Shown in pieces: positions 16,698 to 24,475 of a stretch of DNA of 64,000 nt (the first letter of the stretch is position 1; each line of letters opens with the position of its first letter). A program made the translations under genes and the position numbers. Under the pieces are notes generated by a model that was given only the letters and a program-made list of their open reading frames with translations, made no database searches and had not been told where the DNA came from. The DNA comes from Chelatococcus caeni (GTDB lineage Bacteria > Pseudomonadota > Alphaproteobacteria > Rhizobiales > Beijerinckiaceae), in assembly GCF_014196925.1 (NCBI RefSeq), contig NZ_JACIEN010000003.1, positions 1 through 64,000 of the forward strand, read 5' to 3'.

Positions 16698-17327
16698 TCA
16701 CCCGAACCAGCCGCGGCCGGCGCCGTAAGCGAAGAGCTGGCCGCCGGAGCGGAGCACGTCGCCGAAGCCGGACGGCTGCTTGAAGGCTGCGTTCCTTATG
16801 GACTCCATGCGGGTCGGGAAGAGGCTCGCCGACACGTTGGAGAAGTCGTTCACGGTGCTGATGCCGCGGGCGCCCTGCGTGAGGCCGAGGCTGTTCGACA
16901 GCATGGTTCCTTCGCTGCCGAGGAGCTTTCCGAGGCGCGTCGCATCCGCCTTGCTGCGGTCCATGGCCTTCGTCATGGCGTCGGCAAGGGTCTGCCCGAC
17001 GATGGTCGGCGCCGAACCGGAGATCGGCGGCGTGTAGTTCGGCGCGTTGGATTCCAGGTTGTCGACGAGCGCCTGCGTGCGCTTGTCGGTCTCGCCCTGC
17101 TGCGTCGCCTGCTGCTGTTCCGGCGTGAAGCGCTGCATCGTGTTGCCGAAGATGTCGGCCGCTTCCTGCTGGAACTTGCGCTGCTTCTGTATCTCCTGGT
17201 CCGTCGCGGCGAGGCGCGCCATCGCGTCACGCTGGCGCGCGCTGTTCTGCTCGCGAGCCGACATGACGGTGCCCGCGCCGCTGAGGGCCGCGGAGGCGAG
17301 CAGCGGGAGGACGATCTCCATTCCCAT
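16698..17327 (-). CDS. Internal virion protein with N-terminal hydrophobic segment (209 aa)
   Basis: The N-terminus MGMEIVLPLLASAALSGAGTVMSA is a short hydrophobic helix, followed by a Gln/Lys-rich coiled coil (about 30-75) and a Ser/Gly-rich C-terminal half. This is the usual form of the small T7 gp14-like internal protein that inserts into the outer membrane during ejection. Assignment rests on the architecture and the neighbours. Confidence 0.55.
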   Translation of the reverse strand: MGMEIVLPLLASAALSGAGTVMSAREQNSARQRDAMARLAATDQEIQKQRKFQQEAADIFGNTMQRFTPEQQQATQQGETDKRTQALVDNLESNAPNYTPPISGSAPTIVGQTLADAMTKAMDRSKADATRLGKLLGSEGTMLSNSLGLTQGARGISTVNDFSNVSASLFPTRMESIRNAAFKQPSGFGDVLRSGGQLFAYGAGRGWFG

Positions 17328-17333
17328 GGCTCA

Positions 17334-17969
17334 TCACCCTCGCACGTAGCTCGAAGACGACCCCGACGCAGATCCGGGCGAGAAGCCCCCGCCGCCGAAG
17401 CCCTTCATGTTGTTCTGGTTCTTGCCGCCCTGATACGCCGCGTAGTTGCTGAGGAACGAGCCGAAGAGGTCGCCGATCGGCGACGTGGCCAGCGGCGTGT
17501 TGAGCGAGCCGACACTGGCGAGCGCCCGTGCGGAGGCCAGCGACGGGTCAGCCGCGGACGTGTTCAGGCCGTAGAGGTCCGACTTCGACTGCTCGATCGC
17601 CCCTCGACGCTCGTCGACGAGCCCCTGCGCCGAGCGCCCGAGGCTCGTGCGCTGCGTGTTGAGCGCCTCTTGCAGGTCGGCAAGCGCCTTCGCCCCCGCC
17701 GTGCTCTCAAGGCCGCCCGACTCCGCCAGGCTGTAGATCAGCTTCTTGCGGGCTTCCTCGTACTGCTTGTCAATCTGCGGGTTGTAGTAATCGAGGTAGT
17801 CCTGCTGGAGCTTGCCGTAGTAGTCGTCGTTGAACTGCGAGAAATTCTGGTCGATCGTCGACTGCCCCTGCCGGATGCGATCCTGCCGGGCGCGCTCTTC
17901 CTCGTCCAGTTTCACGTTGCGGGCGATTTCGGCGTTACGCGCCGCCTTCCCACTGCCACCGAGGCCCAT
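17334..17969 (-). CDS. Putative virion protein (211 aa)
   Basis: Charged helical N-terminus (about 10-35), a Tyr/Asp-rich central part (NFSQFNDDYYGKLQQDYLDYYNPQIDKQYEEA), and a Gly/Ser-rich tail (GGGGFSPGSASGSSSSY). No family is recognised. Lying in the run of ejection proteins, it is probably a virion component. Confidence 0.55.
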   Translation of the reverse strand: MGLGGSGKAARNAEIARNVKLDEEERARQDRIRQGQSTIDQNFSQFNDDYYGKLQQDYLDYYNPQIDKQYEEARKKLIYSLAESGGLESTAGAKALADLQEALNTQRTSLGRSAQGLVDERRGAIEQSKSDLYGLNTSAADPSLASARALASVGSLNTPLATSPIGDLFGSFLSNYAAYQGGKNQNNMKGFGGGGFSPGSASGSSSSYVRG

Positions 17970-18074
17970 CCTGAGACTCCTTCATCGTCAGGACACGCGT
18001 CGGTGCGGCGATCTCCGACCTAGTACGGCCGCCCGATCGGGAACCTAGCACCGGCTGTCCATTTTGTCGAGGTT

Positions 18075-18560
18075 TCAATTTTGCAACTCACGCAGCCAGC
18101 GATAGACGTAGAAGTCCTCCCCGTTGCGGCCGTAACGGCTGAGGACGGCCTCGCGCTCGGCCCCGAGGAACCGGAGCCATCGGTGCGCGTCACGCCGGCC
18201 GGCGAACGACGTCGTCTCGAAGCGGTGGATCGGCATCTTCTTGAAGGCGAAGGGGATGACGCGGCGCGCCCATTTGGCGATCGGCACGCGCAACTTCGGC
18301 AGGTCGTCGGTGGCTACCAGGAAGATGAACGCCACGCCGGGATGTTTTTCGTAACCGCCGCCGATGGCCACCGGCGTGCCGTCGTCGAGATGAAAGGACC
18401 AGCCGGCCCCGAGCGGCGGTTGCAGGACGACCTCAAGCTCCGCCTGAAGCGCCTCCGCTCCGCTGGCATGCCGGAGCATGCCGATCTCCCCGCGGTCGGC
18501 GGCCCTCATGTTGGCGAGCACGAACCGGAGGGCCTCCGTGGTGAGCGGGCGCACCCTCAC
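18075..18560 (-). CDS. GNAT-like / T7 gp13-type internal protein
   Basis: 161 residues from a GTG that overlaps the stop of the tail-tube gene (GTGA). The frame is open further upstream but only inside that gene. The fold pattern is acetyltransferase-like: an N-terminal beta-alpha unit with DRGEIGMLRH, a middle strand GWSFHLDDGTPVAIGGGY, and a late motif KKMPIHRFETTSFAGRRDAHRWLRFLGAERE. This resembles the DUF2833/T7 gp13 family, which sits at this place in T7-like phages. Its last codons encode a copy of the dispersed motif (GAGTTGCAAAATTGA, minus strand). Confidence 0.6.
   Translation of the reverse strand: MRVRPLTTEALRFVLANMRAADRGEIGMLRHASGAEALQAELEVVLQPPLGAGWSFHLDDGTPVAIGGGYEKHPGVAFIFLVATDDLPKLRVPIAKWARRVIPFAFKKMPIHRFETTSFAGRRDAHRWLRFLGAEREAVLSRYGRNGEDFYVYRWLRELQN
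18079..18089 (-). promoter_or_regulatory. Dispersed-motif copy (variant GAGTTGCAAAA)
   Basis: Lies on the coding strand of the late operon, in the last codons of the GNAT-like gene and before the 105-bp gap to the next gene. Matches the core of the prophage motif with A for G at one position. Confidence 0.4.
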
Positions 18561-20644
18561 TTCGCGGGCTCCGCGTTCTTGAAGTAGAGGGCGAACGACG
18601 AGAGCGTCGCCGGGCCGGCCGAGCGGCATTCGAACTTCGGCGCGAATACAGCCGCACGCCCGTTGAGGGCGATGTTCGGCTCCGAATAGGTCGACCCTTC
18701 GAGCTGGCCAGCGAGAATCACCTGGCGTTCGTCGTTCGGGTTGATGCAGACCTCGACCTCCCACAAGCCTTCGCATGCGATGTCGAAACCGATGATGCCC
18801 TTGATCTGCCCGAGGTTCCGGGCCGAGAGGAACGGGAGCCAGGCCTGCACGACACCCTGCCCCTCGTCCGGGTAGGTGTCGCCGTTCAAGCCGCCGTAGA
18901 GATAGATCGTGTCGCCGCTGCGCGCGTAGAGCTGATTGTGGATGCGGGTGAAGTCACTGACGACAAAGCCGGGCTCGTACACGCTCCACGCACTGATGTT
19001 GTTCTGGCCGCCGCCGGGGAAGTAGCTGAGGACAAAGATGCGCTCGCCGACAGCGAGCCAGTACCGGCCGTCGATCGGCTCGATGACGGCCACCGCGCGG
19101 CGCGCCGTGTCGGAGGAGACGGCGTCGAGCCACTGGCGGACATAGGGGTCGATGGCGTTGCCGACGTCGGCGACGGCGGCGTTGTCAGTGGCCGCGCGGG
19201 CGCGCACCGACCGCAGACCCGTGTCGTTCAGGTAGAAGACGTCGTTGTTGCCGTAGGAGACAACGGAGTGCGGCGCCATGGTGCCGCTGTTCTCCAGCGT
19301 GTGGACGAACGAGTTCTGCGCCGGGTCGACGGCCAGCTCCCAAATCCTGATGCTGTTGCGGCTGAAGATGGCGGCCCGGCCGTTGTACTCGGCGACGCAG
19401 ACGAGGTTGTCCTGCCCCTCGTTCTGGTTCGCGAGGTTGATGAAGCCGGCGTCGTTGTCCTCGGTCGTGTTAGCAGGATCCCACACGGACGGATTGTTGA
19501 GCATGCAATAGCGCAGCAGGCTCCGCGACGTGCTCCAGAGCCGCTGCTTGAACACCCAACAGGTCCGGCCCGTGCCGGCGGCGCGACCGGTTGCCCGGTA
19601 CTCGACACCGTTGACCGTCAACGAGAACATGTCGACGGGCTCAAACGTGCCGCCGAGCGTGGCGGTCACGACCTGCCGGACGGGGTCCACATGCGTGACG
19701 CCGCCACCAAGGACCGGATCATGGCTGAGCTGGATGTTCGTCCCGTGGGTCACGGCCACGGGGAGACCGTTGGGCGCAGCACCGGTGCCGGGCGCCGCAT
19801 GGATCGTAACGACCGCCCCGGCGACGGTCGCATCATAGCCCGTCTGCGCCGCCGCGCTCGTGATGACCTGCTGGAGGCGGATAGCCGTCGCCTCCCTGGT
19901 CGCCGTCCACGGCACGGGCTCCGACAGCAGCTCGACGCCGTCGACCGTCACCGACGTGACCGCGTTGTCGGTGTCGTTCACCCCGTCGATGATCTCGATC
20001 GCGGCCGATGCGCGGACTTCGGGCACCTCCGACACGTTCGGCTGCACCGTCGTGATGGTGACCGTCTGGTCGTCGGTGCTCCCCCGGTCGACGGCACTGC
20101 CCGAGACCGTGAACGGCACCCCCGGCACCCGCGCCTGGAGCGTGATCGTCTGGCCGGCCGACGCGACCTGGACGGCATCATCCGCCGACACCTTCTCGGC
20201 CAGGAGGCCGGCGAGCGCCGCGAAGTTGGTGTTGGCGTCCGCGATCACATCCCAATCAGCCACGCGCGCGCCGTCGTAGAAGTGATAGACGTTGCCGTCG
20301 TCGAACTCGGCGATCACATAGAACTTGCCGTCGAACGTCTGAACATCGAGCACCTCGACCATGTTCGCGCCGGTCGCCTCGCAGCGCTGATACTGGACGC
20401 CGATGGGCATTGCGCCGGCCAGGTCGAGGGATCCGAAAACGAAGAGCTGCGTGTAGACGGACGCCATCCCGAAGGTGCCGGGCGGCAAGGCGTAGAAGGG
20501 AACGAACTCCTTCCGGCGCTCGATGTCGCCGCCGCGGCTGATGTGCCCGTTGACGAGGAGCCAGAGCGTGCCCGGCACGCCGGCCTTGCGCGGCCTGCGG
20601 CGGTCTAGTCCGAGCTTGAAGTCTTCAACCGCGAGGTAGGCCAC
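18557..20644 (-). CDS. Tail tubular protein B-like / gp10-like stabilisation protein
   Basis: 695 residues. It opens AYLAVEDFKLGLDRRRPRKAGVPGTLWLLVNGHISRGGDIERRKEFV, a typical start of podoviral tail-nozzle proteins in which each subunit is a beta-propeller. The C-terminal half contains LVCVAEYNGRAAIFSRNSIRIWEL and DVFYLNDTGLRSV, beta-propeller-like blades shared with T7 gp12/P22 gp10 families. It closes the portal channel and forms the nozzle. The stop overlaps the next gene's GTG. Confidence 0.72.
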   Translation of the reverse strand: MAYLAVEDFKLGLDRRRPRKAGVPGTLWLLVNGHISRGGDIERRKEFVPFYALPPGTFGMASVYTQLFVFGSLDLAGAMPIGVQYQRCEATGANMVEVLDVQTFDGKFYVIAEFDDGNVYHFYDGARVADWDVIADANTNFAALAGLLAEKVSADDAVQVASAGQTITLQARVPGVPFTVSGSAVDRGSTDDQTVTITTVQPNVSEVPEVRASAAIEIIDGVNDTDNAVTSVTVDGVELLSEPVPWTATREATAIRLQQVITSAAAQTGYDATVAGAVVTIHAAPGTGAAPNGLPVAVTHGTNIQLSHDPVLGGGVTHVDPVRQVVTATLGGTFEPVDMFSLTVNGVEYRATGRAAGTGRTCWVFKQRLWSTSRSLLRYCMLNNPSVWDPANTTEDNDAGFINLANQNEGQDNLVCVAEYNGRAAIFSRNSIRIWELAVDPAQNSFVHTLENSGTMAPHSVVSYGNNDVFYLNDTGLRSVRARAATDNAAVADVGNAIDPYVRQWLDAVSSDTARRAVAVIEPIDGRYWLAVGERIFVLSYFPGGGQNNISAWSVYEPGFVVSDFTRIHNQLYARSGDTIYLYGGLNGDTYPDEGQGVVQAWLPFLSARNLGQIKGIIGFDIACEGLWEVEVCINPNDERQVILAGQLEGSTYSEPNIALNGRAAVFAPKFECRSAGPATLSSFALYFKNAEPAK

Positions 20645-20653
20645 CGGGGCACC

Positions 20654-21388
20654 TCACGTGCCGTGGCCCGAGCCGCCACCGCCGACAATGACGATTGCCC
20701 GGTTGGTGATGTTCGGCCACCCGCTGCCGGCGCCGCTGCCACGGCCCATGGCGTAGGTGCGCTGCTCGCTCTTGGAGTCCGCCTTGAGGGCCTCGAAGAG
20801 GTCTCGCGCGGCGGCGAGCTTCGCCTCGGCGTCCTTGTCCTCCTGCCGCATGAGCATCTCGGCCGCCGCGAAGAGGACGATAAGGTCGTCGTCGAGATCG
20901 GCGCGGTCGCTATCCTTGACGAGGGGCCGCAGGTTGCGCTTGCCCCACATCTGGATCCGCTGGTGATTGCTGGCCGGGACTGGCCACACCTCCATCTGCG
21001 GGATGCCAAACTCGGAATCGTAAACGTCCCACCGGCGGACGGGGTCGACGCGCTGGCCCTTCTCGCTGTTGAGGATGAGGTATTGCGCCGGCCCGATACC
21101 GCGGATCAGCGGCATGGGCTGCTCGTTCCACCAGACGACGATCTCCTGGATCTTGTCGTAGGAGAGCCCCTCGGGGAAATCGTAGTAGCGCTGGCCCTGC
21201 TGGAGCTGGATCGTGGGCTTGACCATGAGGAACGGCCAGTCCCACTTTGCGTAGAGCGTGTTCTGCGTGCGCCGGATGATGCGCTTGAGCGCCGGCACGT
21301 CGTCGTTGCCGACCGACATGTCCGTCGATCGGCCGATCTCCTCGCGGAGAAACCCGACGAGTTCAATGAGCTGCGTGCCGCGCGGCAT
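20654..21388 (-). CDS. Head-tail adaptor / tail tubular protein A-like
   Basis: 244 residues. A helical N-terminal half (LIELVGFLREEIGRSTDMS...ALKRIIRRTQNTLYAKWDWPFLM) is followed by the strand-rich QLQQGQRYYDFPEGL and IPQMEVWPVPAS. These patterns are shared by T7 gp11/P22 gp4-type adaptors that dock beneath the portal. It lies directly upstream of the nozzle gene, 10 bp apart, in the canonical order. Confidence 0.68.
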   Translation of the reverse strand: MPRGTQLIELVGFLREEIGRSTDMSVGNDDVPALKRIIRRTQNTLYAKWDWPFLMVKPTIQLQQGQRYYDFPEGLSYDKIQEIVVWWNEQPMPLIRGIGPAQYLILNSEKGQRVDPVRRWDVYDSEFGIPQMEVWPVPASNHQRIQMWGKRNLRPLVKDSDRADLDDDLIVLFAAAEMLMRQEDKDAEAKLAAARDLFEALKADSKSEQRTYAMGRGSGAGSGWPNITNRAIVIVGGGGSGHGT

Positions 21389-21394
21389 CGGGCG

Positions 21395-21808
21395 TTACCC
21401 GAGCATATCCTCGGCCGCGGGCTCCGCCGGCTCGGACGCCTGCTTGGCGCGGGTCCGCTTCGGCTTCACCTCGGCCGCCGCCGGTCCCTCGGCCTCGACG
21501 GCCGGGGCGGGCTCGTAGCCGGGCACGAACTCGGGCAGCGGCACATGGGCCGGCCCGAAAACCTGCTGCATGAGCGCGACCTTCCGGCCGGTCTCCCGAC
21601 CGCGGGCGTAGAGGTCGCGGAGACGAGCCCGCTCGGCGCCGCCGTGGACCTGCTTCTCGCCCGACGCCTTGAGCACATGCACGCGGCCCGGCCCGTGGAG
21701 CGCCTGAAGGAACATGACCTCCGAGGCGGGCACATCCTTCTTGAGCACCTCCGTGAAGACGATGCCGTCGTTTTCGGAGAAGCGGATCTTGATGTCGTAG
21801 AGCTGCAT
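21395..21808 (-). CDS. Hypothetical structural-operon protein (137 aa)
   Basis: The first ~95 residues are globular (LYDIKIRFSENDGIVFTEVLKKDVPASEVMFLQALHGPGRVHVLK); the last 40 are a disordered Glu/Ala/Lys tail. No family is recognised. Placed between the coat/decoration genes and the adaptor, it may be a head or connector accessory. Confidence 0.5.
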   Translation of the reverse strand: MQLYDIKIRFSENDGIVFTEVLKKDVPASEVMFLQALHGPGRVHVLKASGEKQVHGGAERARLRDLYARGRETGRKVALMQQVFGPAHVPLPEFVPGYEPAPAVEAEGPAAAEVKPKRTRAKQASEPAEPAAEDMLG

Positions 21809-21856
21809 CTGAACCTCGTGAAGAAGGGAACGGCGGCCCGTAGGCCGCCGTCTGCA

Positions 21857-22252
21857 TCAGACGAGCGGAGGCTCGTTGGCCTGGAGGGCCGCGATGATCT
21901 GGTTGACCTTGTTCGCCACATCCTCGGCGGTGGCCGCGGACGGGTCGGCGATCGGCGTCAGCGTCGCCACGCCGCCGTTGGCGTGGAAGACTTCGAGCTG
22001 GACCTGTGTGTTGGCCGGGATCGACGTCTCACCCTTGTAGGTGACGGTGATGCTGGCACCGAACGCGATGTCGATGCCGTCATCCGCCGCGTCGAAGTAG
22101 GCCATCAGGCCACGGGCGAAGATCCTGCCCTTGTCGGCGACATAGTCGGCGGCGGCCTTGCCGGACGGATACGGGAACGTAAGCGTCCCGTTGGTCGCGA
22201 CCGGCGCCGAGGTCGTCACCGAGAGGAGGTCGGAGAAAAGTGCGGTATCCAT
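21857..22252 (-). CDS. Putative head decoration/fibre protein (131 aa)
   Basis: Beta-rich, with a Gly/Thr pattern (VTTSAPVATNGTLTFPYPSG, ITVTYKGETSIPANTQVQLEVF) and a helical C-terminus. It directly follows the coat gene in the transcript, the usual place for a capsid decoration protein. Its ATG is immediately preceded by an 18-bp copy of the dispersed motif. There is no other good Shine-Dalgarno, so GGGAG inside the motif may serve as the ribosome binding site. Confidence 0.5.
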   Translation of the reverse strand: MDTALFSDLLSVTTSAPVATNGTLTFPYPSGKAAADYVADKGRIFARGLMAYFDAADDGIDIAFGASITVTYKGETSIPANTQVQLEVFHANGGVATLTPIADPSAATAEDVANKVNQIIAALQANEPPLV

Positions 22253-22253
22253 G

Positions 22254-22271
22254 TTTTCGCAACTCCCAACA
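22254..22271 (-). promoter_or_regulatory. Dispersed-motif copy TGTTGGGAGTTGCGAAAA
   Basis: Minus strand, one base before the ATG of the decoration gene. All 18 bases are identical to the copy at 48507-48524 on the plus strand in the early operon, although the genes that follow are unrelated. Confidence 0.7.
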
Positions 22272-22277
22272 ATCCGG

Positions 22278-23327
22278 TCACGCGAACGCGTAGACGCCGG
22301 AGCTGTTGCGCTGGTCGCACACGAGCCCGCCGACCCACGTAACGGCCCGGTAGTAGACGTACTTCTCGGGCGGACGAGCCGGGTTGTGGCGCTTCATGTT
22401 CTCGCCCTGCACGACCAGCGGCCGGATGTGCTTGCTGTCGAGCAGGTAGAGGCGCTTCGAGTAACCCAGGTCGTCGAGCGTCGGATCGTAGTGGATCTCG
22501 ATGCCGTTGAAGTAGATCCCGCCGGTGCCGAGATCCTTGTTGCCGCGGAAGCCATCCATCGAGAAGTAGCCGCCGAGGCGCATCTCGTCCTTGAACCGCT
22601 GGAGCATGTCCGAGCCGGCGAAGGCACGGTCAGGCCGCGCGCGGTATTTGGAGAGCTGGACGATCTCGTTGTCCATGTACCGGAGGAGACGCTGCTCCTT
22701 CGGGTCGGTGCCGAGATCGATGGCCAGGTTGGCCCGGTTGCGCCACCACCAGTTTTCCGGGGCGCCCTGGTCAATGCCGCCGACCACGAGGGGTGCGGTC
22801 GGATCGTCGACGATGAACGAGCGCAGGCCGGGCACCAGCTCGGGGTCGAGCGTGCCGTCGCCCCAAAACATCTCGTTCATGTCGTTCTTCATCGACTCCC
22901 GCATCGTCATGACCTTGTTCTCCAGCAGGTTGACGAGCTGGAGCTTGTCGGCCCGGCTGTGGACGGAATCGCCCTGCCCGGTCGTGGTGTCGACGATGCT
23001 GATGCCGTTGCGGATGAGTTCGTCCGCGGTGAAGCTGATGCCGGCGTGAATCCTCTTGTACGGATACGACGCGACCTTCACGTAGGCCGGGTTGTCGTAG
23101 CCGACCGTCTGGTCGCCGGACCAGCCCTCGATAATGGGCGGAAAGTCGCCCTGCACGCGGACCTGGAGGAACTCTTTCGAGCCGGGGAACGTCTTCTGCT
23201 TGGCCATCAGCCAGTCGTACAGAGGACGCTCGTGGATGCTCTGGACATGGACATTCGGAGTGTCCATGAACCAATCGAGCGTGGTGTTAACCAGGTTCTC
23301 CCACACCTGGAGAGGGAACGTTGCCAT
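22278..23327 (-). CDS. Major capsid (coat) protein
   Basis: 349 residues. A helical N-terminal arm is followed by the E-loop/P-domain pattern of an HK97-fold coat protein (SKEFLQVRVQGDFPPIIEGWSGDQTVGYDNPAYVKVASYPYKRIHAGISFTADEL) and a beta-rich A-domain. It lies directly downstream of the portal and scaffold genes, as coat genes do. The family is the podoviral/Rhizobiales-prophage coat type rather than the P22 430-residue coat. Confidence 0.75.
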   Translation of the reverse strand: MATFPLQVWENLVNTTLDWFMDTPNVHVQSIHERPLYDWLMAKQKTFPGSKEFLQVRVQGDFPPIIEGWSGDQTVGYDNPAYVKVASYPYKRIHAGISFTADELIRNGISIVDTTTGQGDSVHSRADKLQLVNLLENKVMTMRESMKNDMNEMFWGDGTLDPELVPGLRSFIVDDPTAPLVVGGIDQGAPENWWWRNRANLAIDLGTDPKEQRLLRYMDNEIVQLSKYRARPDRAFAGSDMLQRFKDEMRLGGYFSMDGFRGNKDLGTGGIYFNGIEIHYDPTLDDLGYSKRLYLLDSKHIRPLVVQGENMKRHNPARPPEKYVYYRAVTWVGGLVCDQRNSSGVYAFA

Positions 23328-23355
23328 CGCTTGCGTGTGCCTTCACCGAAGGCGC

Positions 23356-24408
23356 TCAACCGATCCCTTGCCCGAGAACCAAATCGACGGCTTCCTCAAA
23401 GGACTTGGGCTTCGGCGCTGCGCCACTCGAAGCCTGGCCAGTCACGTGCTTGATCTCTCGCCTCGGAGGGGCGAACCTCTTGAGTTCTTCCTCGACCTGC
23501 TTCTTCACCCTTTCCAGGCGGGAAACAGCGTCTTGGGGCGAACCCGGCGGCCCGTTCCGATAAAGGTCGAGTTCGATCAGCTCGCGCACGCGGCCCTGCT
23601 TCAACCCATAGTCAGGGTCGGTCTTGGACCAGTTGGCTTCCCACGCCTTCGCAGCACCCGTGATCGCTTCCGTCAGCCTCTCGGTCTGGTGCGCCTGATT
23701 CTGGCGGACTACCGCTTCGGTCGAGCGTGCAGCCCTCTCAGTCGCAATCCGCTCCCGTGCCCTGGTGCGCGCCAGCTCCGCGGCGTGCTCCTCGGTAAGG
23801 AGGCCCTGCTGCACCTGCTGCTGGAGATCCTGCGGGATGACGAACCCGAGGTTCTGCTGCAAGTGCTGGACGATCGGGACCAGTGCTCCGAGCGCCTTCT
23901 CCGGGTCGTTGCGAATGAGGTTCGCAATACCCATCGCGAGATTGACGTCGTTCTGGTCGAGACCCGTGGTCTCCATATACGCGGAGAGCTTCTGCCCGAT
24001 CTCGGCGTGCGGCTTGAGGGTTTCCACCTCTTGGCCGAGCGCCTCGACGTTCTGAACAAGCCCGCGAATACGCCTGCGCGTCTTCGAGTGATACTTGGCG
24101 AGTTCTTCCTCGGTCACAGGCCCAAGGTCTGCACCGTCGTCCTCGTCGTCGGATGGCTGCGCGCCTTCCTTCGCTTCGGCCGCCGGCTCGGCCTCGGGTT
24201 CCGAGCCCTCACCACCTTCCGGGGTGGACGACTTCCCGGTCCCCAGGACGCCCTCAAGAACATCCAGAAGGGACTTACCGTCCTCGGCTGCTGCGGTCGG
24301 CGAACCCGCGTCGTTTCCGCCTTCACCAGACACCGGCGCCGTGGCCGGCTCCTCGGCCGGCGACGAACCCGGCATACGGTCGAAATCTTCCGGCGACGAA
24401 CCCGGCAT
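23356..24408 (-). CDS. Scaffolding protein
   Basis: 350 residues, acidic and low-complexity for the first ~110 (Glu/Asp/Pro/Ser/Ala), then largely helical with Arg/Gln-rich coiled coils (about 115-300). Between portal and coat this composition is diagnostic of an internal scaffold that directs procapsid assembly and leaves the shell. The N-terminus contains a perfect tandem of MPGSSP(A/E)xx(F)DR-type residues (24366-24413), a small local duplication. The AAGGAG ribosome binding site is clear. Confidence 0.72.
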   Translation of the reverse strand: MPGSSPEDFDRMPGSSPAEEPATAPVSGEGGNDAGSPTAAAEDGKSLLDVLEGVLGTGKSSTPEGGEGSEPEAEPAAEAKEGAQPSDDEDDGADLGPVTEEELAKYHSKTRRRIRGLVQNVEALGQEVETLKPHAEIGQKLSAYMETTGLDQNDVNLAMGIANLIRNDPEKALGALVPIVQHLQQNLGFVIPQDLQQQVQQGLLTEEHAAELARTRARERIATERAARSTEAVVRQNQAHQTERLTEAITGAAKAWEANWSKTDPDYGLKQGRVRELIELDLYRNGPPGSPQDAVSRLERVKKQVEEELKRFAPPRREIKHVTGQASSGAAPKPKSFEEAVDLVLGQGIG

Positions 24409-24421
24409 ACGGTCACTCCTT

Positions 24422-24470
24422 GCGAGAGTTGCGCGTTTTGCGCTCTTTGCTTTTTCGCAAAACTAGCAGC
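24422..24470 (-). promoter_or_regulatory. Two opposed motif-like elements between portal and scaffold
   Basis: The 67-bp gap carries plus-strand GAGAGTTGCGCGTTTTGCGC (24424-24443) and minus-strand AGTTTTGCGAAAAA (24455-24468). The first shares GAGTTGCGCGTTTTG-like sequence with 31869-31883. Together they look like a paired binding site inside the late operon. Confidence 0.45.
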
Positions 24471-24475
24471 TCAGG